The notes below the pieces were generated by a model. The model was given only the letters and a program-made list of their open reading frames with translations. It was not told the origin of the DNA and did not search any database. A program made the position numbers and the translations under genes. From NCBI GenBank assembly GCA_943370385.1, contig CALRQT020000003.1, positions 124,001 to 188,000 of the forward strand: a DNA stretch of 64,000 nt, in the 5' to 3' direction. Below, one piece after another: positions 44,712 to 52,497 of this stretch (positions are counted from its first letter, which is position 1; every line of letters begins with the position of its first letter). The DNA comes from BAIKAL-G1 sp943370385 (GTDB lineage Bacteria > Cyanobacteriota > Cyanobacteriia > PCC-6307 > Cyanobiaceae).

Positions 44712-45707
44712 TTACTTGCGGCCAAGCAACTCCTCAACGGCGCTGCGCAGTTGCTCTTGTTCGGGCGGACTGGCGGAGGGGTTGCCGGCCCGGTGGCCCA
44801 GCAGCGAATCAATCACCTGCAGGCGGCCATGGGGCAGGCACTCCTGATCGGCGGCCAGATCATCCACGGTGAAATAGAGATCGCGGCTGCCCGCCACCAC
44901 CGTGGCCTGGGCTTTGACGCGGCCCAAGGCCACCGCCAGGTCACCGCCGTCAGCCACATCGTGGCCCAACCAGGTGTCGAGCATGGCGATCAGATCGCGG
45001 GGGTCGTGGCGCTGGTAGGCGGGCAGCCAGCGCTGCTCCACGTGCTCCTCCACCGTGGCTTCGCTGATGGTGCGAAAGAAGGGCTGGCTGGCGGCCCAGC
45101 TGGCGTAGATCAGGGCGTAGGTGCGGAGCCCCTGCACGGGATCGCCATCAAAGCCCTGGCCATTCCAATGGGGGTCGGCGCAGAGGGCCTGGCGCAGGCT
45201 GAGCACGAACAGGCGGTTGTGGGGGGTGGTGCGGGCTGTACAGCACACACAACAGATCCGCCGCACCAAGTCCGGATAGCTCACCGCCCACTGGTAGGCC
45301 TGCTGGCCCCCCATGGACCAGCCGTAAACCAGGGCGGGCTGGTCCGTGCCAAACAGCTCCAGCAGCAGGCGCCGCTGGGCGGCGATGTTGTCGTGGTGGC
45401 TTGTGACCCAGCCGGTTTCGGCCAGGCCCATCTCGCCATGGCTGGGGCTACTCGACACCCCATTGCCAAACATGTCGGCAATCACGATGCAGTAGCGCTC
45501 GGGATCGAGCACCGGACCGGCCAGCCAGGTGAGGTCGCCATGGCGGGCCCCATAGGAGGTGGGCACCAGGATCAGATTGCTGCGATCGGCATTGGGCTCG
45601 CCGATCTGGGCGTAGCCGATGCGGGCGTTGCTGAGGGTATGGCCGCAGCGCAAAGGGAAACGACCTAGCTCCAGCAGGCCTTCCTGGATCGTTGGCAGGG
45701 CGCTCAT
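44712..45707 (-). CDS. MetX-like alpha/beta hydrolase
   Basis: A 331-residue alpha/beta-hydrolase of the homoserine O-acetyltransferase family: NLILVPTSYGARHGD, VIADMFGNGVSSSPS, YGWSMGGQQAYQWAV (nucleophile Ser in G-x-S-x-G), AGSRDLYFTVDD (Asp) and DSLLGHRAGNP (His). The usual MetX substrate motifs are not kept, so acetyl-homoserine synthesis is doubtful. ATG at 45707 overlaps the desaturase stop by 4 nt. Confidence 0.82.
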   Translation of the reverse strand: MSALPTIQEGLLELGRFPLRCGHTLSNARIGYAQIGEPNADRSNLILVPTSYGARHGDLTWLAGPVLDPERYCIVIADMFGNGVSSSPSHGEMGLAETGWVTSHHDNIAAQRRLLLELFGTDQPALVYGWSMGGQQAYQWAVSYPDLVRRICCVCCTARTTPHNRLFVLSLRQALCADPHWNGQGFDGDPVQGLRTYALIYASWAASQPFFRTISEATVEEHVEQRWLPAYQRHDPRDLIAMLDTWLGHDVADGGDLAVALGRVKAQATVVAGSRDLYFTVDDLAADQECLPHGRLQVIDSLLGHRAGNPSASPPEQEQLRSAVEELLGRK

Positions 45708-46624
45708 GCCGGCAGGGCCAGTTTGCTGAGGTTTTGAAGCAGCTGGCGATGGACGGCCAGGTAGCCCCGGTCGCAGTGGTCGATCTTCGGACCAATCCAG
45801 CGGTGGGCCTGGGGCAGGGCGTGAAAAGGCAGGGAGGGATAGAGGTGGTGCTCGCTGTGGAAGGGCATGTTCCACATCAGCCAGCGCACCAGGGGATTGG
45901 TGAGGGTGGTGCGGGTGTTGCGGGTGCCATCGGCGCAGAACTCACAGCCGGAATGTTCGGCCAAGAGGAAAAAGCGCAGCAGCGGTTGGCCCAGGGCCAG
46001 GGGCACCAGCCAGGCCCACACCAAAAACCAGCCATGACCGGCCGCTAGCGAGACCAGGATCACCAGGCCATAGACCCCGAACTGGAGCCGGATCGAGCGC
46101 CTCACCTGGGGAATCACCTCCGGGCTGAGATAGGCAATGCCGCCCAGATCGCCAAAGAGCAGGCGGGCGTGGCCGCGCAGCTTGCCGATCCACCAGTTCC
46201 AACCCAGCAGCTCCAGGCCGTAGGCCAGGGGGGTGGTGGGTTGGGGATCCTCCAGTTCGGGATCGAGGCCCACCTGGTGGGCGAAGCGGTGGTGCCACTG
46301 GTGGTAGCGGCGATAAAAGGTGGCGTTGTAGAAGCTCAGCAGGCCAGCGATCCAGGCGCAGGCGTCGTTGAGGCGGCGGCTGGCAAAGGCGGTGCGGTGG
46401 CCGCATTCGTGCATGGGCGCAAAGCAGGTGGCCAGGCCAATGCCGCTGGCCACCAGGCCCACCAAGCGCAGGGCCAAGGGCAGGCTGGCCTGGGCCCAGA
46501 GCCAGCCACCAGCACCGATCAGCAGGAGCTGGGCGCCAAAGCGCACCAGCCCGGGGCCATTGCTCAGGGCATTGAGCTGGGCGAGGTCTGGGCGGGGAAT
46601 CAGGCCGGTGGGGGTGGTCGTCAT
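45704..46624 (-). CDS. Membrane fatty-acid-desaturase-type di-iron enzyme
   Basis: A 306-residue protein with histidine boxes HECGH (residue ~75), YHQWHH (~108) and HSEHH (~262), plus membrane helices around residues 30-70 and 180-215. It belongs to the FA_desaturase superfamily, which includes desaturases, carotenoid hydroxylases and alkylamine-type monooxygenases. The substrate is unknown. It is first in the cluster with the MetX-like and GlnT-like genes and translationally coupled to the former. Confidence 0.85.
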   Translation of the reverse strand: MTTTPTGLIPRPDLAQLNALSNGPGLVRFGAQLLLIGAGGWLWAQASLPLALRLVGLVASGIGLATCFAPMHECGHRTAFASRRLNDACAWIAGLLSFYNATFYRRYHQWHHRFAHQVGLDPELEDPQPTTPLAYGLELLGWNWWIGKLRGHARLLFGDLGGIAYLSPEVIPQVRRSIRLQFGVYGLVILVSLAAGHGWFLVWAWLVPLALGQPLLRFFLLAEHSGCEFCADGTRNTRTTLTNPLVRWLMWNMPFHSEHHLYPSLPFHALPQAHRWIGPKIDHCDRGYLAVHRQLLQNLSKLALPA

Positions 46625-46818
46625 GGCGCAATCACACCAGCTGGGCACCCTTTGCTTCGGTAGGCATCGACACCGAGCCAGCAACCCGAGGCTCCAGCAC
46701 CGGCCTCACCCGCAGCAGCCAACCAGCCCCGCCCCAGCCAGCCCTGATCCAGCCGGCCTGAATCCAAGCCACCTAACCCCCGGCAGCTCCGACCCAGGGA
46801 GCATCCCGACTCCATCAT

Positions 46819-46848
46819 TTCCGCTCAAGCCAATTCCGCTCAAGCCAA
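46819..46848. repeat. 15-bp direct tandem repeat at the csaB stop
   Basis: TTCCGCTCAAGCCAA occurs twice back to back. The second copy contains the csaB stop codon. The rest of the gap 46625-46839 is repetitive CCAGCC-rich sequence without a gene. Confidence 0.88.
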
Positions 46849-47886
46849 CCGTTGCAGCAGGCTGCCGTGCACCTGGGCCCCCTGGCGTTGGGCATGGATC
46901 AACTCGGGCGCCAGGGGCTGATCGAGCTGGGCCTGCCAGGGCACCACCAGGGCAGGGGCCGCCGGCAGGGGACCCTCCAGATCCAGGCAGGGGCAGGCGA
47001 TGGCCAGGGCGGCAGCGGCCACCTTGGGGTCGTAGCTGAGGGCGCAACAGGGGGCCGAGGCCAGGGCGGCCAGGATCAGGCCGTGCAGGCGCATCGCCAG
47101 CACCAGGCCAGCGCCCGCAAACAGCTCCATGGCCTGCTCGGGGCTGGTGCCCTGGCATTCGCGGCTGCGGGCCGCCAGGGCCTCGGGCACCAACCCTTCA
47201 GCCTTCAGCCGCTCCAGCAGGCCGGTGTCCTGGCCCCGGTGGAAGGGCAGCCAAAGAACCTGCCGATCCGAGCTGATGGCCAGATCAGCCAGGGCCTCCA
47301 GCAACTGGCTCCATTGGGCCGGGCCTAGCAGGGGAGTGGATCGAAAACAGAGCACGATCGGTCCGCCGGATCCCCGCCAGACCAACGGCGGCAAGGACCA
47401 GACCGGATCGCTGCCCTCCTGGCAGCTGACCCCCCAGCGGCGCACCTGGGCGGCCGAGGCCGGATCCCGCCAGCTGCTGGCCGTGACCAGGGGCAACAGG
47501 AGACGCACCAGCAGGCGACTGGACCGGCGCCGCAGGGGACCCAGGCCCTGGCCCCAGAGCAACACCGGTTTACCGGCCAACCGGGCAGCGCCGATCAGCA
47601 GCAGGTAATAGAGGAGGCTGCGCCCGCTGGTGGCGTCCTGGAGCAGGCTGCCGCCGCCCAGGACCAGGGCCTGACAGCGGCCCAGGGCCGCCAGCACGGC
47701 CTTGAGGCTGCGGCGCGGACAGGTGGCGACGCCAAAGCGCTGTTCCAGCTCCGCCTGGTCGTAGCCGGTCACCAGGGGCGTCCAGCCCGACGGCAACTGC
47801 TGCAGCAGGGCGGCCAGGAGGGCGTCATCGCCGATGTTGTGCTCGCCGTAATAGCCGCAGAGCAGCGCCTGCCGAGATGCGCCCAT
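46840..47886 (-). CDS. csaB: Polysaccharide pyruvyl transferase CsaB
   Basis: A 348-residue protein: LLCGYYGEHNIGDDALLAAL, VLGGGSLLQDATSG, LWGQGLGPL, FRSTPLLG and the C-terminal AMRLHGLILAALA. These are the conserved features of CsaB, which adds pyruvate ketal to cell-wall polysaccharide so that SLH-domain proteins can bind. ATG at 47886. Confidence 0.92.
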   Translation of the reverse strand: MGASRQALLCGYYGEHNIGDDALLAALLQQLPSGWTPLVTGYDQAELEQRFGVATCPRRSLKAVLAALGRCQALVLGGGSLLQDATSGRSLLYYLLLIGAARLAGKPVLLWGQGLGPLRRRSSRLLVRLLLPLVTASSWRDPASAAQVRRWGVSCQEGSDPVWSLPPLVWRGSGGPIVLCFRSTPLLGPAQWSQLLEALADLAISSDRQVLWLPFHRGQDTGLLERLKAEGLVPEALAARSRECQGTSPEQAMELFAGAGLVLAMRLHGLILAALASAPCCALSYDPKVAAAALAIACPCLDLEGPLPAAPALVVPWQAQLDQPLAPELIHAQRQGAQVHGSLLQRLA

Positions 47887-48055
47887 CGCCCTGCCCTCGC
47901 CCCATTGATTGCGCCCCGGCAGCATCGCATTTCCGCCGGATCCCAGGCTTACGGGCCTGGCCCTAGGCGGGTTGCTGGATGGCCCAAGGCCTGCCGTCAG
48001 CGTCCATGGGGGCGCTGGGGCCAGCGGCCGCCGGCACCCCTGCCGGCCAGGAGAC

Positions 48056-48847
48056 CTAGCGGCGGGGCGAGGTTTCAATGCGATCGAGCCGCTGCCAGGG
48101 CTCAGAGCTGAGGTCATCGAGCTCGAACCAGGACCACACCGAGGCTGCCTCTTGCGATTCCAGGGCCTTGGGCTGGATCGGCCATTCAATCCGTCGGCCC
48201 CGATAGGTGAGGCCGACACAGGTCATGGCCGAGTCATCGGCCAGCAACGACCACAACAGGCGCAGATCCGCTGGCTCGAATCCCTCAGCAGCAGTAGAGA
48301 GCTCGCCATCGGGGAAGCGCCCGGGGAGAAAACTGCGGGGTCGCTGGCTCTGCCAGCTGAGGTAGCGGCCGTTGTCGGTGGGATAGAACCAGCAGGTTTC
48401 GTTCTCGATCTCGGCCAGGGGCAGGCAGGCGAGACATTGGATTTGGCCTGGTTTTGCTTCTGCCTGGGCCTCTGAGTGGCCCCCTACCTGGGCCCCTACT
48501 TGGGCCTCAGGTTGGGCATAGATACCAAGGCAAAGGCTGGCGGCATCGAGCACTGGAACGAGGGCATCACAGCGCAGGCTCCGCTGCCCGGCGGGGGCGG
48601 ACGGGGCCCCAAGCCCGGCCTGGACCTGGGGGGAAGCCCCGAACGGATCGGCGCCGCCGCTGTGGGCCAGACCTGCCTCCACCAGGGTTTCCAGGGTCCC
48701 AGGCCAGTCGGTCGGGCAGGCGAAGATGCGCAGGGCCATGGCCTGCTCCAGGCCCCGGGCCTGGGCATCCGCCAGATCCGCCCAGCTGGTCGGCCCTTGG
48801 GGCAGATCCGAGGCAGGAGCCAGCACAAAGTGGAGGAAGTCAGCCAT
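48056..48847 (-). CDS. Conserved protein of unknown function
   Basis: A 263-residue soluble protein starting MADFLHFVLAPASDLPQGPT. It has a Gln/Ala/Glu-rich low-complexity insert (EAQVGAQVGGHSEAQAEAK, residues ~115-133) and a C-terminal part with RIEWPIQPKA and SVWSWFELDDLSSEPWQRLD. No family recognised. It sits 169 bp upstream of csaB on the same strand. Confidence 0.7.
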   Translation of the reverse strand: MADFLHFVLAPASDLPQGPTSWADLADAQARGLEQAMALRIFACPTDWPGTLETLVEAGLAHSGGADPFGASPQVQAGLGAPSAPAGQRSLRCDALVPVLDAASLCLGIYAQPEAQVGAQVGGHSEAQAEAKPGQIQCLACLPLAEIENETCWFYPTDNGRYLSWQSQRPRSFLPGRFPDGELSTAAEGFEPADLRLLWSLLADDSAMTCVGLTYRGRRIEWPIQPKALESQEAASVWSWFELDDLSSEPWQRLDRIETSPRR

Positions 48848-49188
48848 GGCTGGGATGGCTCCTGGGAGCTGGCATGGGCGTCGGGGCCGGCAGGAACCAA
48901 GGGGATGGCGGGCCTGCAGGGGCAGCCGTTGCCATGGACAACCCCGGACAGGAGTCCAGAGATATTAAGGAATATTTCACAATTGTAACAGCTTCGCCGC
49001 GGGGCTGGCTCGGGCGCTTTGAGCCCAACATTTCCCACCGTTCTGCCTCGCTCCACCGCCAGCCCGATCGACCGGAGTCCCCGCACTCCAGGGCGGACCG
49101 ATCGGCTCCGCCCCACGGTCCTTGGGGCCTGGATTGGGAGCGAACCCGGGCCGACGCCTACCCTTAAGCCCAGTGACCAGGCCTGCAC
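48848..49188. other. Divergent intergenic region
   Basis: 341 bp between two divergent unknown genes. A short AT-rich patch (about 48960-48990, ATTAAGGAATATTTCACAAT) stands out in GC-rich DNA and is the most likely promoter position. No gene or RNA structure recognised. Confidence 0.5.
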
Positions 49189-49869
49189 TTGCTGAAGGTT
49201 GACGAAAGCCGAGCCGAAGAACTCAAGGCCATCGGCTGGCCCCCCGAAGACGTGCGCCGCTACGAAGAGCTGTGGGAGTACCGCCAGCGCTGGGGGGCGA
49301 TCAACCTGGAGCGGGATGAACGCCTCTTCCTGCGCAAGGCCGATGCGGCCCTGCCGAAGCTGCAGGCCCATGGCAAGGCTGCCAAGAAAGCCACCCGCGA
49401 CAAGTCCCACTACCGCTGGCTGAGCTTCTACCTCGACGCCATCAAGGCCGCTCCTCCCGAAACCGAGCTTGGCGAAGGCGAACAGGGTGCCTGGCCGATC
49501 CTGCTGGAAGAGGAACTCCGCGCCCTCGACTACTACGAGCCCGTGCTCGGCCTGCCCGACACCCTCAAGGCCAAGGCCCTGATTCCCCTGCGGGAGCAAT
49601 GGGCCAGCCAAGCCGCCACCCTGGGCCGCACGCTCTCCTTCGATTTCCAGGCCCCCTTGGAGGCCCTCAAGGCCACCACCAAAACCAGCTGGAAGCCCCT
49701 GCGGGCCGAGGCCAGCGATCCCAGTTCCTACCCCGTGCTGCCCACGGAAGCCGCCCAAGCGTTCCGCACCGAGGTGCGCCAGGCGATCACGGCCCAAATC
49801 CGCAGCAGCTTCCCGTCCCTCATCGATACCGACAAGCCCGAACCCGCCGACGACTGGCAGCCCCGCTGA
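49189..49869 (+). CDS. Conserved protein of unknown function
   Basis: A 226-residue, strongly charged, helical protein: AEELKAIGWPPEDVRRYEEL, WEYRQRWGAINLERDERLFL, HYRWLSFYLDAI. No family recognised. Only TTG at 49189 (or CTG one codon later) is available after the in-frame stop at 49174, so a TTG start is used. It is followed by the DUF2499-DUF3593-psaK genes at short gaps, suggesting one transcript. Confidence 0.75.
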   Translation: MLKVDESRAEELKAIGWPPEDVRRYEELWEYRQRWGAINLERDERLFLRKADAALPKLQAHGKAAKKATRDKSHYRWLSFYLDAIKAAPPETELGEGEQGAWPILLEEELRALDYYEPVLGLPDTLKAKALIPLREQWASQAATLGRTLSFDFQAPLEALKATTKTSWKPLRAEASDPSSYPVLPTEAAQAFRTEVRQAITAQIRSSFPSLIDTDKPEPADDWQPR

Positions 49870-49891
49870 TCGCGGCTGCCACAACCCCACC

Positions 49892-50227
49892 ATGCACGCC
49901 CTCTCCCTGCCCACCTGGTGGATCCACATCACCTCGGTGCTGGAGTGGGCCTTGGCGATGCTGGCAATCCAGCGCTGGGGGCGTCTCCAGGCAGAGCCAG
50001 CCTGGAACTGGCTCGCCCTCGCCATGCTGCCGGCCTTGGTGAGCGCCATGGCGGCCTGCACCTGGCACCTGTTTGACAACCCGGCCGCCCTGCAGGGGTT
50101 AGTGGTGTTCCAGGCAGCCACCACCCTGCTGGGCAACTGCTGCCTCGCCCTGGCCGCCCTGCTGATCGCCCGGCGCGCCGCAGCTAGCGACCAGCCCACC
50201 AGCCAGCCCCCCAACCAACCCCTCTGA
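49892..50227 (+). CDS. DUF2499 / Ycf49-like membrane protein
   Basis: 111 residues, three predicted membrane helices: LPTWWIHITSVLEWALAMLA, LALAMLPALVSAMAACTWHL, LLGNCCLALAALLIARR. The TWWIHI-SVLEW start and ACTWHLFDN motif are typical of DUF2499, kept in cyanobacteria and plastids. Role unknown. It is 10 bp before the DUF3593 gene. Confidence 0.88.
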   Translation: MHALSLPTWWIHITSVLEWALAMLAIQRWGRLQAEPAWNWLALAMLPALVSAMAACTWHLFDNPAALQGLVVFQAATTLLGNCCLALAALLIARRAAASDQPTSQPPNQPL

Positions 50228-50237
50228 GCCCCCAGCC

Positions 50238-50594
50238 ATGGCCGACCCTGCCCTGGCCCCCTCGGCCCTCAGCGCTGCCTTCAGTGCCCTAGGCGCTTTC
50301 GACCCGGCGCCCCTCTTTGGCCTGTCGCTCTTCCCCTACCTGGCCTTCCTCTGGTGGGCCTGGCGCTGCGGCCGCTTCCCGCGCCTAGCCCTGTGGGGCT
50401 TCAGCGCCACGCTCCTGTTTGTGCTGGTCACCATTGGGGCGGCCCTGGTGGCGCTCCGCATTTACGGCCACCAACTGGCCGATGTGGATCCGCTCCATGG
50501 CGGCGCCGAAGCGTTTTTAACCCTGAGCAATACCTTGGTGCTACTGGGGTTTTGGCGAGGGTCGATCAGCAAACCCAGCCAACCTGGGCAATGA
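50238..50594 (+). CDS. DUF3593 membrane protein
   Basis: 118 residues, three to four membrane helices (LFGLSLFPYLAFLWWAWR, LWGFSATLLFVLVTIGAALV, TLVLLGFWRG) and a conserved LADVDPLHGGAEAFLTLSN loop. This matches DUF3593, found beside DUF2499 in cyanobacteria. Function unknown. Position before psaK suggests a thylakoid role (inference). Confidence 0.88.
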   Translation: MADPALAPSALSAAFSALGAFDPAPLFGLSLFPYLAFLWWAWRCGRFPRLALWGFSATLLFVLVTIGAALVALRIYGHQLADVDPLHGGAEAFLTLSNTLVLLGFWRGSISKPSQPGQ

Positions 50595-50659
50595 ACAAGT
50601 CTTAAGCAAGGGCGTTCTTGAAGGCGTTGCCCCGGAAGATGGGGCGTCGCCTGAACTTC

Positions 50660-50917
50660 ATGCTCTCCCCCCTGTTTGCCCTCGCCCCGGCAACCCTCAC
50701 CTGGTCACCGAAAGTGGCCCTGGTGATGATCGCGGCCAACGTGATTGCCATCGGCATCGGCAAAGCCACCATCCAGCACCCCAACGAAGGCGCCAAGCTG
50801 CCCAGCCCCGCCCTGTTCGGTGGCCTGAGCCACGCCTCCCTGCTGGCCACCACCAGCTTCGGCCACGTGCTCGGCATGGGCGCCATCCTGGGCCTGGCGT
50901 CCCGCGGCGTGCTCTGA
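50660..50917 (+). CDS. psaK: Photosystem I subunit PsaK
   Basis: 85 residues with two membrane helices: WSPKVALVMIAANVIAIGIG and ASLLATTSFGHVLGMGAILG, joined by a KATIQHPNEGAKLPSPALFGG loop. This is full-length PsaK, which sits at the edge of PSI and helps bind antenna. ATG at 50660 (MLSPLFALAPAT) matches the usual start; ATG at 50639 is possible. Confidence 0.93.
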   Translation: MLSPLFALAPATLTWSPKVALVMIAANVIAIGIGKATIQHPNEGAKLPSPALFGGLSHASLLATTSFGHVLGMGAILGLASRGVL

Positions 50918-50941
50918 ACCTGGATTAGGGCCCTAGGGATT

Positions 50942-50977
50942 GGTTCCGGCGATCGAGCAAACCCGATCGCCGGAACC
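50942..50977 (+). terminator. Hairpin downstream of psaK
   Basis: A perfect 14-bp inverted repeat (GGTTCCGGCGATCG / CGATCGCCGGAACC) with an 8-nt loop, 25 bp after the psaK stop. There is no T-run, so it may act as a terminator or an mRNA-stabilising hairpin. Confidence 0.7.
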
Positions 50978-51001
50978 ACCTTCATGCAGAGCCATTGATT
51001 T

Positions 51002-51029
51002 AAAGCCGGTGATGCAAAGCCGGTGATCT
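51002..51029. repeat. 14-bp tandem repeat downstream of psaK
   Basis: AAAGCCGGTGATGC followed directly by AAAGCCGGTGATCT, in the otherwise empty gap 50978-51106. Confidence 0.8.
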
Positions 51030-51106
51030 AAACAGTTTGGTTCAATGACGACATTTCGCACGGCGTCTTCCCTCATTCTTCAACACACAAACGAAATCGA
51101 ATCCCC

Positions 51107-51256
51107 ATGATTGACTCCTCGCCGAAGGATGTCAGTTTTGGGGATATTTTTTTGCGGGCCGTCCTATTGATCGTCGCCCCAGCCAAGCGGCCCCTGAACT
51201 GGGCGTTTGGAGCCGTGGGTGGCTTCAGCCCAGGCGCCTTGATCCCAGAGGCCTGA
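51107..51256 (+). CDS. Possible small membrane-associated protein
   Basis: A 49-codon frame: MIDSSPKDVSFGDIFLRAVL, LIVAPAKRPLNWAFGAVGGF and a stop. It is separated from psaK by a hairpin, so it would need its own promoter. No family recognised and no strong ribosome-binding site; it could be chance. Confidence 0.3.
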   Translation: MIDSSPKDVSFGDIFLRAVLLIVAPAKRPLNWAFGAVGGFSPGALIPEA

Positions 51257-51280
51257 GCCAAACACCATCAACCAGCCCGT

Positions 51281-52471
51281 TCAGCGCAGGCCCAGCAGGT
51301 AGGGCAGGGCCCTGAGCCCGTAGCGCTCAAAGCGATAGTCAAAGAGCAGGGCCGAGAGATCCTCCGCCTGGCGGTGCTGCTCCAGGCCCGCCAACAACCG
51401 CCCTAAGCGCCGATCGGCCGCCGGCGAATTCAGGCCCAGCCAGGTGCGCCGGGCCAGGCGACCGCTCAGACCCCAACGCCAGCCCAGGGCCCGGCGCAGC
51501 TGGCGGGGGTAGGTATCGAGCGCCTTTGCAGCGGCCCGATCCTGGGTGCCCGGGGCCAGGGCCGCCAGCAGCTGGGGCGCCAGCACCCGGGCGCTGAGCA
51601 GGGCATGGCGAATGCCCTCGCCGCCGAGCAGGTTGGCCGTGCTCACCGCATCGCCGAGGCCGATCAGGCGGCCGCGCCGATGGGGCTCCTGGCGAGCGAT
51701 CGTGCTGCGGATCAGGCCGCCATGGCGATCGAGCACCTCGGCCCCCTCCAGGCCGCAGCGGCCCAGGACCCTCTGCAGCAAGGGGCCCAAGGGCGGTTGG
51801 GGCCGGGTCGGGTCCTGGAGGCGACACACCCCCACCTTCAGCCGGCCGCCCTGCATGGGAAACACCCAGCCATAGCCCTGGGGCAGCCAGTCCGTGCCCA
51901 GCAAAAAACTCAGCTGGCCGCGCCACCGCTGCTCCTGGGCCGCTGACACCGCCAGCAACCACTCCACCCCCAGGCCCGACACCAGGGGCCCCGCCGGGGC
52001 CGGGGGCTCCCCCAGCAGGCTGCGGGCCTGGCCAGTGGCATCCACCAGCCAGCGGCTCTGGATCCAGCGCTGCTGGCCATCGCGCCAGCGCAGCAAGGTG
52101 CTGATGCGATCGGGCCCCTGGCGCTGCTCCAGGGCGCGGCAACCGAGCTCCAGGCGGGCGCCCCAGGCCTGGGCCTCGCCCGCCAACCACTGACGCAGGG
52201 CGCCGAAGTCGAGCACTACCCCCAGGGTTTGATCCCCCTGCCACCGGCGCACCGCCTCGCCGGGTCCAAGCAACTGCCAGCCCTGCCAGCGGCTGGCCAC
52301 CAGGGAGGAGGGCAGGGAAAAGCTCTCGAGGGCCGCCAAGGGGAGGGCGGCGCTGCTGAAGGCGGCCTGGTTCAGGTCAGCCAGCTGGTCCACCAGCCAC
52401 ACCGACTGGCCCGCCTGGGCCAGGAGCCGCGCTAGTTCGGCGCCGGCGGGCCCGCAGCCCACCACCAGCAC
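51281..52471 (-). CDS. FAD-dependent oxidoreductase (geranylgeranyl reductase-like)
   Basis: About 396 residues: VVGCGPAGAELARLLAQAG (GxGxxG), LVDATGQARSLLG, YGWVFPMQGGRLKVGVC and GRLIGLGDAVSTANLLGGEGIRHAL. These are the hallmarks of the ChlP/squalene-epoxidase-like flavoprotein family, which includes lycopene cyclases. The exact substrate is not clear. The frame continues ~10 codons upstream (TAPDHPDCD) without ATG, so the start may be CTG just past the dxs stop. Same strand as dxs, gap under 30 bp: an isoprenoid role is likely. Confidence 0.82.
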   Translation of the reverse strand: MLVVGCGPAGAELARLLAQAGQSVWLVDQLADLNQAAFSSAALPLAALESFSLPSSLVASRWQGWQLLGPGEAVRRWQGDQTLGVVLDFGALRQWLAGEAQAWGARLELGCRALEQRQGPDRISTLLRWRDGQQRWIQSRWLVDATGQARSLLGEPPAPAGPLVSGLGVEWLLAVSAAQEQRWRGQLSFLLGTDWLPQGYGWVFPMQGGRLKVGVCRLQDPTRPQPPLGPLLQRVLGRCGLEGAEVLDRHGGLIRSTIARQEPHRRGRLIGLGDAVSTANLLGGEGIRHALLSARVLAPQLLAALAPGTQDRAAAKALDTYPRQLRRALGWRWGLSGRLARRTWLGLNSPAADRRLGRLLAGLEQHRQAEDLSALLFDYRFERYGLRALPYLLGLR

Positions 52472-52497
52472 ATCACAATCGGGGTGGTCGGGAGCCG

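Noticed and set aside
48950..48995. Small non-coding RNA in the AT-rich patch
   Set aside because: No stem-loop or Yfr-type core motif could be recognised; treated only as a likely promoter region.
50942..50977. Protein-binding palindrome instead of a terminator
   Set aside because: It contains GCGATCGC-type sequence common in cyanobacteria, but the perfect 14-bp stem just after psaK fits an RNA hairpin better; kept as a terminator with moderate confidence.
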